Origin: Crenothrix sp043729335
GTDB lineage: Bacteria; Pseudomonadota; Gammaproteobacteria; Methylococcales; Methylomonadaceae
Assembly: GCF_043729335.1 (NCBI RefSeq)
Contig: NZ_JAYTLQ010000002.1
Span: forward strand, 1 to 64,000
DNA length: 64,000 nucleotides
Direction of reading: 5' to 3'
Shown: positions 50,766-60,125 of the stretch, one piece after another
Numbering within the stretch: the first letter of the stretch is position 1
Layout of the letters: every line of letters begins with the position of its first letter
Made by a program: the position numbers and the translations under genes
Notes under the pieces: model-generated
Databases searched by the model: none
What the model was told of the DNA's origin: nothing
Seen by the model: only the letters and a program-made list of their open reading frames with translations

Positions 50766-52304
50766 TTATTTTCTGAACATTTCTAACATGCGGCGGGTAA
50801 CTAAAAAGCCACCGACGATGTTTATGGATGCGATAAGTATCGCCAGTCCGGCCAACACGGTAATAACCATGCCAGGGGCAGAAATTTGTACCAACGCACC
50901 AATGACAATAATGCCACTGATGGCGTTGGTGACGCTCATTAACGGAGTGTGCAAAGAGGCGCTAACATTCCAGATAACCTGATAGCCGATGAAACAGGCC
51001 AATACAAACACAGTAAAATGCGACATAAACGAAGCCGGCGCCACAGCGCCAATACCAAATAACACTAAAACGCCCAAGGTTAACGGTAATAATGATTTAA
51101 CCGATTCAGGGAGCAGTGATTTTTTAGGCGCAGCGGCAACAGCGTCAGTGCCAACTTTGGCAGCAGGCGTTGCAGAAAGCTTAGGCGGTGGCGGTGGCCA
51201 GCTGATGCTACCTTCTTTTATTACCGTTGTGCCACGAATAACTTCATCTTCCATATTAACGTTAATTTCGCCATTTTTTTCTGGCGACAATTCGGTTAAC
51301 AAATGCCGTAAGTTGGTCGAATACAATTGGCTGGACTGATTGGCCAAACGGCTGGGCAAATTGGTATAACCAATAATGGTGACATTGTGCTTGACCACGA
51401 CTTGGTCTTTTTCAGTGAGATCACAGTTACCGCCTTGTTCTGCGGCTAAATCAACAATCACACTGCCCGGTTTCATGGATTCCACCATTGCCGCAGTAAT
51501 CAATTTGGGTGCGGGTCTGCCAGGAATTAACGCGGTGGTGACGATAATATCAACTTCTTTGGCTTGTTCGGCAAACAAGGCCATTTCTGCGGCGATAAAT
51601 TCCGGCGACATGGTTTTGGCATAACCGCCAGCGCCAGCGCCATCTTCTTTAAAATCCAGCATTAAAAATTCCGCGTCCATGCTTTCTATTTGTTCTTTTA
51701 CTTCTGGACGGGTATCAAATGACCTTACGATAGCGCCCATGCTTTTGGCCGTGCCAATGGCCGCTAAACCTGCAACACCTGCACCAATTACCAACACTTT
51801 AGCGGGTGGAATCTTACCTGCCGCCGTAATCTGACCGGTAAAAAAGCGGCCAAAATGTTGCGCGGCTTCAACGATAGCGCGATAACCGGCAATATTGGCC
51901 ATTGAGCTTAACGCATCAAGCTTTTGCGCTCTGGACACACGCGGCACGCTGTCCATGGCTAAAACAGTGGTTTTTTTAGCCGCCAGTTTTTGCATTAACG
52001 CTTCGTTTTGTGCAGGCCAGATAAAACTGATCAAGCATTTGCCTTCAGGCAGTAAATCGATTTCAGTATCAGACGGTGCTCGCACTTTCATGATGATGTC
52101 AGCACCGCTCCACAAGGCTTTGGTGTCGGCAACAATCTCTACGCCAACGGCTTTGTAAGCGTCGTCGGAAATGTCTGCGGCAACGCCAGCGCCACTTTCT
52201 ACACTGACGCTAAAGCCCAGTTTCATGATTTGTGCGGCAACGTCGGGCGTTGTTGCCACACGTTTTTCGCCGGGATGAGTTTCTTTAGGTATACCTATTT
52301 TCAT
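50766..52304 (-). CDS. pntA: NAD(P) transhydrogenase alpha subunit
   Basis: 512 residues, the fused form as in E. coli (domain I and part of the membrane domain). The NAD-binding segment VLVIGAGVAGLAAIGTAKSMGA is at about 172-193. It is followed by FDTRPEVKEQIESM and VIVDLAAEQGGNCDLT. About four membrane helices lie in the C-terminal 110 residues. It is the first gene of pntA-pntB. Confidence 0.96.
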   Translation of the reverse strand: MKIGIPKETHPGEKRVATTPDVAAQIMKLGFSVSVESGAGVAADISDDAYKAVGVEIVADTKALWSGADIIMKVRAPSDTEIDLLPEGKCLISFIWPAQNEALMQKLAAKKTTVLAMDSVPRVSRAQKLDALSSMANIAGYRAIVEAAQHFGRFFTGQITAAGKIPPAKVLVIGAGVAGLAAIGTAKSMGAIVRSFDTRPEVKEQIESMDAEFLMLDFKEDGAGAGGYAKTMSPEFIAAEMALFAEQAKEVDIIVTTALIPGRPAPKLITAAMVESMKPGSVIVDLAAEQGGNCDLTEKDQVVVKHNVTIIGYTNLPSRLANQSSQLYSTNLRHLLTELSPEKNGEINVNMEDEVIRGTTVIKEGSISWPPPPPKLSATPAAKVGTDAVAAAPKKSLLPESVKSLLPLTLGVLVLFGIGAVAPASFMSHFTVFVLACFIGYQVIWNVSASLHTPLMSVTNAISGIIVIGALVQISAPGMVITVLAGLAILIASINIVGGFLVTRRMLEMFRK

Positions 52305-52471
52305 ACGGTTTCCTTGTTATTATTAATTAGTGACATAGCGGGACTTTAGAATTTATTTGCTGATTAAATTCCAACCGCCGAGCATAGAAGATAAACCCGC
52401 GGTTTTCAATAAAATTTGTTGTCGATGGCTTGCAATGGGAATTTCTTCAACTATCGGTGGCTTGCAGTCAG

Positions 52472-52903
52472 TCAGATAATGCCATAAAACCAGTTTTGTA
52501 GGGTCAAGCCTTGGAAGTTTTGGAAATCAGTGGTATTACGCGTTACCATGATAAGTGACTGACTTGCTGCTATGGCCGCAATCTCGCCATCGGTATAATT
52601 ACAGGAGAGACCTTGTCGTTGTAATCTGCCGCGTTCCATTGCAAACCAAGTCGAGGCGTGTATATCGTAGGGCAACACATCCAGGCCATTGTCCATTAAC
52701 AGTTTAAGATAGGATTGCAGCTGGTTTTTGCGTTTGGAATCGGGCAATAAAGCACAGCCATAATGGAGTTCGTGCCAAACGGGCGCGGCTATACAATAGT
52801 GGCCATCTTGTTTTTCAAGATGGTGCAATACATTTTTATTCGGTTGCCGCTTGGTGGGTTCGGAGATTATATTGGTATCCAGCAGGTAGATTAGTCTTCC
52901 CAT
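52472..52903 (-). CDS. VapC-type PIN-domain toxin
   Basis: About 143 residues from the ATG at 52903, which overlaps the antitoxin stop; upstream in-frame starts lie inside the antitoxin gene. PIN acidic residues: LLDTNIISE (Asp), WHELHYG (Glu), YTDGEIAAIA (Asp) and MVTRNTTDF (Asp). It should be a Mg-dependent RNA nuclease. An additional open frame in another phase runs past its stop to 52353, but it lacks an ATG. Confidence 0.9.
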   Translation of the reverse strand: MGRLIYLLDTNIISEPTKRQPNKNVLHHLEKQDGHYCIAAPVWHELHYGCALLPDSKRKNQLQSYLKLLMDNGLDVLPYDIHASTWFAMERGRLQRQGLSCNYTDGEIAAIAASQSLIMVTRNTTDFQNFQGLTLQNWFYGII

Positions 52904-53175
52904 GTAAAGCTTCTGCCTTGCGAAGTTTCGCGCCATTGCTGGATTTCTGCATCGCCGATAATTTCTTCGTTGGAGTTTGGCAAGTGATCACGCCAGTCAG
53001 TGATTGCTTTGAACAGGTTGTGGGATTTAGGTGTCAGGTTTTGGTAGTCAGTTTCTGAAATGACGACAGCAACAGCTTTCCCGTGTCGTGTTAGGTGGAT
53101 AGGCTCGCTGGCTTCCACTTGCTGAATTAAGCTGGATAAATTGTTTTTGGCATAGGCGATGGATGTGGTTTTCAT
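52891..53175 (-). CDS. Phd/YefM-type antitoxin
   Basis: 94 residues. The N-terminal Phd/YefM fold (SIAYAKNNLSSLIQQVEASEPIHLTRHGKAVAVVIS) binds operator DNA. The C-terminal part (EIIGDAEIQQWRE and FTWED) would wrap the PIN toxin. The last 13 bases overlap the toxin start, giving coupled translation. Pairing Phd antitoxins with PIN toxins is well known. Confidence 0.9.
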   Translation of the reverse strand: MKTTSIAYAKNNLSSLIQQVEASEPIHLTRHGKAVAVVISETDYQNLTPKSHNLFKAITDWRDHLPNSNEEIIGDAEIQQWRETSQGRSFTWED

Positions 53176-53242
53176 TGGTTTGCCTCATTACTTATTTATG
53201 GCTATAATTATAGCTATAATTATTAGGTTAATCAAATTCGCT

Positions 53243-54181
53243 ATGGCTATTGATATACTCACTAAAGATTTTATAGAAACCGCAGAAAGGCTGGTGTTCG
53301 CAGTGGTTATGCCAACTTTGGAACAAGGCAAAGTGCTGTGTTTTTTACGGTACGTAACTGAAGATCATCTTTGGAAAAAGCTATCTACAGAGCAAGCCAA
53401 CAATTTTTTAAAGCAACATTATCCCCAGTATCTATATTATTCACCCGTATTGGATGCTCAGTTACATGCAGTACCTTTAGAATACATCGCCATCCATCAT
53501 CAACCCAAACAACGCTTACAACAGCTATTGCAATCTAAACATAACGATTTAATAGAAGACGATGCCGTTCAATTATGCGATTTATTACAAGCCAATGCGG
53601 TTAATATGGCGCAACTGGGCATTACCGGTTCGTTGTTAATTGGCGCTCAGCATGCTGAATCGGACATTGATCTTGTGTGCCATCAAAGACAGGTATTTCA
53701 CTATTGTCGGCAGGTGATTAAATCGCTGATTGATCAGGGGCGCTTGCAGGATTTATCACAAGCTGATTGGCAAGAAGCCTATAGCCGTAGGGATTGCGCG
53801 TTAAGCTTTGCAGAATACGTCTGGCATGAGCAGCGTAAATATAATAAAGCCATGATTAACGGCCGTAAGTTTGATTTGAGTTTTGTGGGTGATGTTTCAT
53901 CTTCAAATACGCAAATCTACCAAAAATGCGGTGCAATCACCCTGCAATGTAAGGTTAAGGATGACAGTCGAGCGTTTGATTACCCCGCTGAATTTGCGGT
54001 TGATGCTGAAGAAATTAGTACAATAGTCAGCTTTACTGCGACTTATACAGGTCAGGCGCAGTGTAACGAAACGATTGAGGTTTCAGGTATTTTGGAACAA
54101 AACCAACACGGTCTTAAACGGGTGGTGGTGGGTTCCAGTCGTGAAGCGCACGGGGAATATATTAAGGTCATTCATGCCTAA
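53243..54181 (+). CDS. predicted nucleotidyltransferase (Pol-beta-like), in the H4MPT gene group
   Basis: About 312 residues from the ATG at 53243. The nucleotidyltransferase motif GITGS (126-130) with the DID pair at D141 and D143 is clear, and a third Asp is likely in GRKFDLSFVG. The N-terminal part resembles archaeal predicted nucleotidyltransferases. It overlaps the next gene (HAD phosphatase) by 8 bp and is one gene away from beta-RFAP synthase, so a role in tetrahydromethanopterin or a related cofactor is plausible but inferred only from position. Confidence 0.78.
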   Translation: MAIDILTKDFIETAERLVFAVVMPTLEQGKVLCFLRYVTEDHLWKKLSTEQANNFLKQHYPQYLYYSPVLDAQLHAVPLEYIAIHHQPKQRLQQLLQSKHNDLIEDDAVQLCDLLQANAVNMAQLGITGSLLIGAQHAESDIDLVCHQRQVFHYCRQVIKSLIDQGRLQDLSQADWQEAYSRRDCALSFAEYVWHEQRKYNKAMINGRKFDLSFVGDVSSSNTQIYQKCGAITLQCKVKDDSRAFDYPAEFAVDAEEISTIVSFTATYTGQAQCNETIEVSGILEQNQHGLKRVVVGSSREAHGEYIKVIHA

Positions 54182-54836
54182 GCTAAGTGATTTCGCCGCT
54201 GTCATTTTTGATATGGATGGTTTGGTGTTAGATACCGAAGCCACCTATCGAAAAGCTTGGCAAAACGCCGCCAGCACAATGGGCTATAGTTTTTCAGATG
54301 AGTTTTGTGAGTCTTTGTCCGGTTTATCAGGCGAAAATGGCCTAGCCAAAATCATAACTATTTTTGGGGCAGATTTTAACGCGACTGAATTTAATACATT
54401 AAGTAATCAAAGTTGGTGCGACTGGGTTAGTAAGCACGGTATGGCTGTTAAAAGTGGCTTTCAACCCTTGCTAGCCGCTATCATTGCGCACAATATACCG
54501 TATTGTCTTGCCACGAATAGTCGCGGCAAAGATGCACGGGAGTGCTTGGCGTATGCAGGTTTATCGGATACGTTTGCCACTATCCTTAGCCGCGATGACG
54601 TGAACCACGGCAAACCAGCACCGGATATTTTCTTAAAAGCTGCTGAACGATTGCAAGTTAACATCAGCGATTGCTTGGTTTTGGAGGATTCGTATACCGG
54701 TGTAATCGCCGCTGACAAAGCCGGTGCTTACGTGGTCGGTGTACCATCAGTTTGGCCTATGGATGAGCGGATGCGTTTGCACAGTGCATTAATCGTCAAT
54801 GATTTGACCGAGTTACTGGAAAGCTTCAACGCTTAG
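54174..54836 (+). CDS. HAD-superfamily hydrolase (phosphoglycolate phosphatase/beta-phosphoglucomutase-like)
   Basis: About 220 residues from the ATG at 54174 (8-bp overlap with the preceding gene). HAD motifs: VIFDMDGLVLDTE (nucleophile Asp), LATNSRGKDAREC (Thr/Asn position), the Lys in HGKPAPDIFLKAAERL and LVLEDSYTGVIAADKAGAYVVGV. It has a helical cap domain of the small-sugar-phosphatase type. The substrate is unknown. A role with the next gene, beta-RFAP synthase, is possible. Confidence 0.9.
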   Translation: MPKLSDFAAVIFDMDGLVLDTEATYRKAWQNAASTMGYSFSDEFCESLSGLSGENGLAKIITIFGADFNATEFNTLSNQSWCDWVSKHGMAVKSGFQPLLAAIIAHNIPYCLATNSRGKDARECLAYAGLSDTFATILSRDDVNHGKPAPDIFLKAAERLQVNISDCLVLEDSYTGVIAADKAGAYVVGVPSVWPMDERMRLHSALIVNDLTELLESFNA

Positions 54837-54888
54837 ACTACAATCAGGGTATAATTTAGTAACTTCAGCTGCAAAATCCGCGATTAAA

Positions 54889-55851
54889 TTGACAGACCAT
54901 CCCACCACAGTTTCAGTTCTAGCTCCTGCCAGATTGCATATGGGCTTTGTAGATTTGAGCGGTTCCTTAGGTCGACATTTCGGCAGTATCGGTGTCGCTT
55001 TAAACGAACATGGCACGCGTTTATCGGTGCGTAAAGCTGCACAACGCAGCGTTATCGGTGCATCCGCACAACGTGCTGAACTTTGTTTAACACAACTTTG
55101 CCAGGCATTAAAAGTCTCCGACCAACTCGCTATCACGATCGAAAGTGCTATTCCTGAGCATGTCGGGCTGGGTTCTGGCACACAAATGGCAATGGCTATT
55201 GGCAGTGCACTCAATGCTTATTACAATTTACAATTAACAGTCCGTGATATTGCCGCCGTGATGGATCGTGGCTTGCGTTCAGGCATAGGCATCGGTGTGT
55301 TTGAACAAGGCGGCCTGATTGTTGACGGTGGGCGCGGTGTTAATACGGTTACACCCCCCGTTTTGGTGCATCTCACTATTCCTAAAAACTGGCGATTTAT
55401 TCTGGTGTTTGACAGCCGCGGCCAAGGTTTGCATGGCCAGCAAGAAATACAGGCTTTTAAGAGTTTACCGCCGTTTCCTCAGCAAGAAGCTGCGCGGCTG
55501 TGTTATTTATTACTGATGCAAGCTTTGCCAGCAGTTGCTGAAAATAATCTCCATCAATTTGGCGATGTTATTACCCAGTTGCAGCGTTCGGTAGGTGAGC
55601 ATTTTGCGCCGGTGCAAGGTGGTGTGTTTGCCAGCGGCAAAGTCGCTAAAGTCATGCACTGGTTACATCAACAAGGCGCGGTGGCGATAGGCCAGACTTC
55701 TTGGGGGCCAACCGGATTTTGTGCAGTTGATGGTGTAGATTTAGCTGAAAAATTGGTTCAGGAAGCGCGAACACGCTTTGCAGATTTCGATAAGTTAAGT
55801 TTTAGTATTGCCAGTGCGCGAAATAGCGGCGGTGAAATTCGGCTTATTTGA
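54889..55851 (+). CDS. beta-ribofuranosylaminobenzene 5'-phosphate synthase
   Basis: 320 residues from a TTG, the best available start. GHMP-kinase fold: APARLHMGFVDLSG at the start, IPEHVGLGSGTQMAMAIGSAL (phosphate loop), and a late QTSWGPTGFCAVDG. It condenses p-aminobenzoate with PRPP as the first committed step of methanopterin synthesis, with loss of CO2. Bacterial members are found mainly in methylotrophs that use H4MPT for formaldehyde oxidation, so this is the strongest hint to lifestyle in the window. Confidence 0.9.
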   Translation: MTDHPTTVSVLAPARLHMGFVDLSGSLGRHFGSIGVALNEHGTRLSVRKAAQRSVIGASAQRAELCLTQLCQALKVSDQLAITIESAIPEHVGLGSGTQMAMAIGSALNAYYNLQLTVRDIAAVMDRGLRSGIGIGVFEQGGLIVDGGRGVNTVTPPVLVHLTIPKNWRFILVFDSRGQGLHGQQEIQAFKSLPPFPQQEAARLCYLLLMQALPAVAENNLHQFGDVITQLQRSVGEHFAPVQGGVFASGKVAKVMHWLHQQGAVAIGQTSWGPTGFCAVDGVDLAEKLVQEARTRFADFDKLSFSIASARNSGGEIRLI

Positions 55852-55901
55852 CGGTCGTGTATTCGGGTTAGATTTTTTGTTATTATGCTATTATCCGTTT
55901 T

Positions 55902-56150
55902 ATGGAATATGTATTAACAGATCATGCTCGCAAACGCATGGAAAAACGTCAAATTCGCTCAGAATGGCTAAGCGATGCGCTGGCTAATCCAGCGAGAATT
56001 GAAAGCGATCAGGACGATCCGGATTTGCTTCATGTGCTTAAACCCATAGCAGACCGTAGTTTTAGTGTTTTACGGGTAATTTACAACGAAACAGTTTCTC
56101 CTGTTGCAATTATCACCGCTTACTTTGACGATGACGTGAAAGATTTATGA
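55902..56150 (+). CDS. DUF4258 family protein, possible toxin
   Basis: 82 residues: EYVLTDHARKRMEKRQIRSEWLSDALANPARIE, then FSVLRVIYNETVSPVAIITAYFDDDVK. The HAxxRMxxRxI pattern is diagnostic of DUF4258, proposed to be RelE-like. The end overlaps the next gene by 4 bp (ATGA). Paired genes of this type have been proposed as toxin-antitoxin units. Activity is unproven. Confidence 0.82.
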   Translation: MEYVLTDHARKRMEKRQIRSEWLSDALANPARIESDQDDPDLLHVLKPIADRSFSVLRVIYNETVSPVAIITAYFDDDVKDL

Positions 56151-56335
56151 AAATTGAATTTGACCCTCAAGCGGACACTGCCTACATCGGCTTTATTGAA
56201 GGGGATGTGGCGCGTTCCAAACAACTTGAACCAGGTATTATTGCTGATTTTGATGAGCAAGGGCAGCTTCTGGGTCTGGAGATCCTTTATATTGCTAAAC
56301 GCTCTTCCGTGAGCGCCCCTAAGCAGGTAGCTTAA
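56147..56335 (+). CDS. DUF2283 family protein, possible antitoxin
   Basis: 62 residues: IEFDPQADTAYIGFIEGDVARSKQLEPGIIADFDEQGQLLGLEIL, the standard DUF2283 pattern. It overlaps the DUF4258 gene by 4 bp, and the two families are commonly neighbours. It is probably the partner of the upstream protein. Confidence 0.85.
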   Translation: MKIEFDPQADTAYIGFIEGDVARSKQLEPGIIADFDEQGQLLGLEILYIAKRSSVSAPKQVA

Positions 56336-56472
56336 CCCTTGTCAATTGACCGCTATTTGTTTATTATTTTTTGAAAAACGCTTGCCACTCTGATTATAAA
56401 CGTATTTGTTGGTTCGGTGCAGTGGGGCGCGTGGTTTCAGTGATTTTTTGGATGTTTAACTTTTAAGAGAAT

Positions 56473-57831
56473 ATGGCACAAAAACTTTATATTCAAACCA
56501 ATGGCTGTCAGATGAACGAGTACGATTCTGACAAAATGCGGGATGTACTCAACGCGTCGCATGGTTTTGAATTGACTGAAGACCCAAAACTGGCCGATGT
56601 TTTATTGTTAAACACCTGTTCCATCCGCGAAAAGGCGCAGGAGAAAGTCTTTTCTGCACTGGGTAAATGGCGCAAAATTAAGGACAAACGCCCCGATGTC
56701 ATTATTGGTGTCGGTGGCTGTGTTGCTAGCCAAGAAGGCGCGGCCATCCAAAAGCGTGCGCCGTATGTCGATATGGTGTTTGGCCCACAAACCTTGCACA
56801 GACTGCCGCAATTACTCGATCAAGTCCGCAATAAGCATAAACCTGTCGTTGATATTTCTTTCCCTGAAATCGAAAAATTTGATAACTTGCCCGCCCCGCG
56901 TGCCGAAGGCGTTAAAGCCTTTGTCTCGGTCATGGAAGGTTGTAGCAAATATTGTTCATTTTGTGTTGTGCCGTACACGCGCGGCGAAGAAATCAGCCGC
57001 CCGTTAAATGACGTAATCCGTGAAATTACCGCGCTGGCTAAACAAGGCGTGCGCGAAGTCAATTTGCTAGGCCAAAACGTCAACGCCTTCCGTGGCCTGA
57101 TGGATGATGGCGATATCGCTGATTTTGCCTTGCTGCTGCACTATGTCGCTGCCGTTGATGGTATCGACCGCATCCGTTTTACCACCTCGCATCCGGTAGA
57201 GTTCACCGACAGCCTGATTGAGGCGTTTGCCGAAATTCCCAAATTGGTCAACCATTTGCATTTGCCGGTACAAAGCGGCAGCGATGCGATTTTAACCGCC
57301 ATGAAACGCGGTCATAAGGCGGCTGATTACAAGGAAACCATCCGCAAACTGCGTTTGGTGCGGCCTGATATTTGCTTATCGTCCGATTTTATTATTGGTT
57401 TTCCCGGTGAAACCGATGCCGAGTTTGAAGAAACTATGGCGTTTATTGATGAGGTTGGTTTTGACTTGTCGTTTAGCTTTATTTACAGCGCAAGACCTGG
57501 TACGCCAGCTGCTGAATTGCCTGATGAAGTGTCGGCAGACGTTAAAAAGCAGCGCTTAGAACGTTTTCAAACGCGTATTAATGAAATGACAGTGGCCATT
57601 TCCACCGCTATGATTAATACAGTACAGACTGTATTGGTGGAAGGGCAATCTAAAAAGAATCCGTTGCAAATGCAAGGGCGTACCGAAAATAACCGCGTGG
57701 TGAATTTTATTGCCCACCCGCGTTTGGCAGGTCAGTTTGTTGATGTGCTGATCACCGAAGCTTTACCGAATTCTTTACGGGGTCGATTAATTGATTCTAC
57801 TGTTGATAAAATTTTTGCCGTTGGTGTGTAA
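56473..57831 (+). CDS. miaB: tRNA-2-methylthio-N6-dimethylallyladenosine synthase
   Basis: 452 residues, full length. It adds a methylthio group to i6A37 of tRNA. N-terminal Fe-S cluster cysteines are C12, C49 and C83; the radical-SAM cluster has C157, C161 and C164 (GCSKYCSFCVVPYTRG); the TRAM domain forms the C-terminus. It overlaps the phoH-like gene by 1 bp and heads a miaB-phoH-ybeY-corC operon, the common gammaproteobacterial order. Confidence 0.97.
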   Translation: MAQKLYIQTNGCQMNEYDSDKMRDVLNASHGFELTEDPKLADVLLLNTCSIREKAQEKVFSALGKWRKIKDKRPDVIIGVGGCVASQEGAAIQKRAPYVDMVFGPQTLHRLPQLLDQVRNKHKPVVDISFPEIEKFDNLPAPRAEGVKAFVSVMEGCSKYCSFCVVPYTRGEEISRPLNDVIREITALAKQGVREVNLLGQNVNAFRGLMDDGDIADFALLLHYVAAVDGIDRIRFTTSHPVEFTDSLIEAFAEIPKLVNHLHLPVQSGSDAILTAMKRGHKAADYKETIRKLRLVRPDICLSSDFIIGFPGETDAEFEETMAFIDEVGFDLSFSFIYSARPGTPAAELPDEVSADVKKQRLERFQTRINEMTVAISTAMINTVQTVLVEGQSKKNPLQMQGRTENNRVVNFIAHPRLAGQFVDVLITEALPNSLRGRLIDSTVDKIFAVGV

Positions 57832-58814
57832 TGATTTCACAGGAAATTTGCCTGCTACCCGCTGATAATGAGCGCTTATCCAATTTTTGTGGTTATACCA
57901 ATGTCAATTTACGACAAATAGAAAATCGGCTTAATGTTGATATTGCCAATCGTGGCAACCAGTTTAAAGTCACTGGTTTAGACGAATCGGTTAAAGCGGC
58001 GTGTGCTGTCATGCAAAAATTGTTTGAAAGCACTGAAAGTGAAGAGCTGACGGCCGAGCTGATTCATTTGGCGATGCAGGATGCTTCTATTAATGATTTG
58101 TTAACTGTGCAAGGCGAAACTGATACGCCCGCTCAAAAAAATGTCAGTATAAAAACCAAGTCTGGCACGATTAGAGGCCGGGGTGCTAATCAGCAAGATT
58201 ATTTGCGGAAAATTTTTGCCCACGATATTAATTTTGGTGTCGGCCCCGCTGGAACCGGAAAAACTTATCTCGCCGTGGCCTGTGCGATTGATGCGTTGCA
58301 ATCTGAGAAGGTTAAACGCATTATTTTAGTGCGTCCGGCGGTAGAAGCTGGTGAAAAACTGGGTTTTTTGCCTGGCGATATGGCACAAAAAGTTGATCCG
58401 TATCTGCGGCCTTTGTACGATGCTTTGTATGAAATGCTTGGCGTGGAGCGCGTTGAAAAAATGATCGAGCGAGGTATTATAGAGGTTGCGCCGTTAGCGT
58501 TTATGCGCGGTAGGACTTTAAACGATGCTTTTATTATTCTAGATGAGGCGCAAAATACCACGATTGAACAAATCAAAATGTTTCTAACCCGTCTTGGTTT
58601 TGGCTCAACAGCGGTAATTACCGGCGATATTACCCAAATTGATTTACCTTCAGAAAAGATGTCCGGCTTGCGGCATGTGTTAGAGGTTTTAAAAGACGTG
58701 GAAGGCATTAGTTTTACGTTTTTTGATGTGCGTGACGTAGTAAGGCATCCGTTAGTGCAACGCATTGTATTGGCTTATGAGCTTTATGATAAAAAGATAA
58801 AATCTAATCTGTGA
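57831..58814 (+). CDS. ybeZ: PhoH-like ATPase (YbeZ)
   Basis: 327 residues. Walker A GPAGTGKT at about 140-147 and Walker B IILDEAQNT at about 236-244. The small N-terminal region resembles a KH-like RNA-binding fold. YbeZ works with YbeY in rRNA and RNA metabolism. It starts at the last base of the miaB stop and its end overlaps ybeY by 4 bp. Confidence 0.95.
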   Translation: MISQEICLLPADNERLSNFCGYTNVNLRQIENRLNVDIANRGNQFKVTGLDESVKAACAVMQKLFESTESEELTAELIHLAMQDASINDLLTVQGETDTPAQKNVSIKTKSGTIRGRGANQQDYLRKIFAHDINFGVGPAGTGKTYLAVACAIDALQSEKVKRIILVRPAVEAGEKLGFLPGDMAQKVDPYLRPLYDALYEMLGVERVEKMIERGIIEVAPLAFMRGRTLNDAFIILDEAQNTTIEQIKMFLTRLGFGSTAVITGDITQIDLPSEKMSGLRHVLEVLKDVEGISFTFFDVRDVVRHPLVQRIVLAYELYDKKIKSNL

Positions 58815-59269
58815 ATGCTATAGAGTTGCAAAATGTATGTGTATCGCCGGATTTGCCCAATCTCCAGCAGCTGCAAAGCTGGGTCGATACAGCCCTGGAA
58901 GCGATAGATTACGATACTGAAATCGTTATTCGACTTGTTGATGAACTAGAAAGCCAAGCGTTAAATGAACAATACCGCCATAAATCCGGGCCTACCAATA
59001 TTTTGAGTTTTCCGGTTGAAGTGCCAGCGGGCATAGAACTGGATTTACTAGGTGATTTGGTGATTTGTGCGCCGGTTGTTGCTAAAGAAGCGCTGGAACA
59101 ACAAAAAGCCTTAATGGACCATTGGGCACATATTGTTATCCATGGTGTGCTGCACCTTTTGGGCTATGATCATATTGATGATAGCGAGGCAGATATCATG
59201 GAAAGTAAAGAAATAGCCTTATTAATGCGGTTGCATATTGATAATCCATACCTATCGGTGAATGACTAA
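58811..59269 (+). CDS. ybeY: endoribonuclease YbeY
   Basis: 152 residues from a GTG overlapping the PhoH-like stop. The zinc site HIVIHGVLHLLGYDHID (HGxLHLxGYDH) is complete, as is the TNILSFPVE segment. It acts on 16S rRNA 3'-end maturation and ribosome quality control. Its stop codon overlaps the start of corC by 1 bp. Confidence 0.96.
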   Translation: MNAIELQNVCVSPDLPNLQQLQSWVDTALEAIDYDTEIVIRLVDELESQALNEQYRHKSGPTNILSFPVEVPAGIELDLLGDLVICAPVVAKEALEQQKALMDHWAHIVIHGVLHLLGYDHIDDSEADIMESKEIALLMRLHIDNPYLSVND

Positions 59270-60111
59270 TGAGTGAAGATCAGCCTCCGAGTAAACTCTC
59301 CCCGCAGAAAAGTTGGATCGAAAAAATTGTCCATCTGCTGACCGGGGAGATACAAGATCAGGATGATTTACTGGAGATACTGCGAGAGGCACGCGAAAAA
59401 AGATTATTAGATACCGATGCGCTGATTATGATTGAAGGCGTATTACAAGTATCGCAGTTGCGGGTGAGGGATATTATGATTCCCCGCGTACAAATGGTTG
59501 TGGTTGCTAAAGATGCTGAATTAGAAACTATTTTTCCTTTGGTTATAGAATCTGGGCATTCGCGTTATCCGGTTATTGATGGTGACCGCAGTAAAGTGGT
59601 GGGTATTTTACTGATTAAAGATTTACTGGCGCATGTCTTGAAGAATAAAGATCTCCTGGTTCAGGATATTATGCGTCCTGCCAGTGTCGTGCCTGAAAGT
59701 AAACGTCTGAATGTATTGCTTAAAGAGTTGCGCACTAATGGTAATCACATGGCTATTGTCGTCGATGAATATGGCCAGACCGCAGGTTCTGTGTCCATTG
59801 AGGATGTATTGGAGCAAATTGTCGGTGAAATCGAAGATGAACACGATGATTTTGAAGAAAAAGATTATGTCACCCAGCGTAATGAACATGAGTACATGAT
59901 TACTGCATTAATGCCCATTGATGAATTTGATGAGTATTTTTCCACCCAACTGGCCACTGATGAATACGATACGGTAGGTGGGTTTATAGTGAATCAGCTT
60001 GAACACATGCCCAAAAAAGGCGAAAGCCTTACCGTTGATAATTTAAAGTTTGAAGTGATTAGAGCCGATACCCGCCGTATACATCTCGTTAAACTAAAAA
60101 TACTCGATTAG
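59269..60111 (+). CDS. corC: CorC/HlyC-type CBS-domain protein
   Basis: 280 residues. A pair of CBS domains at about 65-185 begins with RVRDIMIPRVQMVVVAKDA and has VQDIMRPASVVPESKRLNVLL. The C-terminal CorC_HlyC domain (EYDTVGGFIVNQLEHMPKKGE) is complete. No membrane region, as in CorC/YbeX. It is linked to magnesium/cobalt handling and to ribosome-related YbeY/YbeZ. lnt, which often follows, is missing here and galE follows instead. Confidence 0.93.
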   Translation: MSEDQPPSKLSPQKSWIEKIVHLLTGEIQDQDDLLEILREAREKRLLDTDALIMIEGVLQVSQLRVRDIMIPRVQMVVVAKDAELETIFPLVIESGHSRYPVIDGDRSKVVGILLIKDLLAHVLKNKDLLVQDIMRPASVVPESKRLNVLLKELRTNGNHMAIVVDEYGQTAGSVSIEDVLEQIVGEIEDEHDDFEEKDYVTQRNEHEYMITALMPIDEFDEYFSTQLATDEYDTVGGFIVNQLEHMPKKGESLTVDNLKFEVIRADTRRIHLVKLKILD

Positions 60112-60125
60112 CATTAGGATAAAAA

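Noticed and set aside
52353..52525. Open frame on the minus strand overlapping and running past the PIN toxin stop (ends LLKTAGLSSMLGGWNLISK)
   Set aside because: It has no ATG and no ribosome site, and about a third lies inside the toxin gene in another phase. It may be the tail of a lost gene, but support is too weak.
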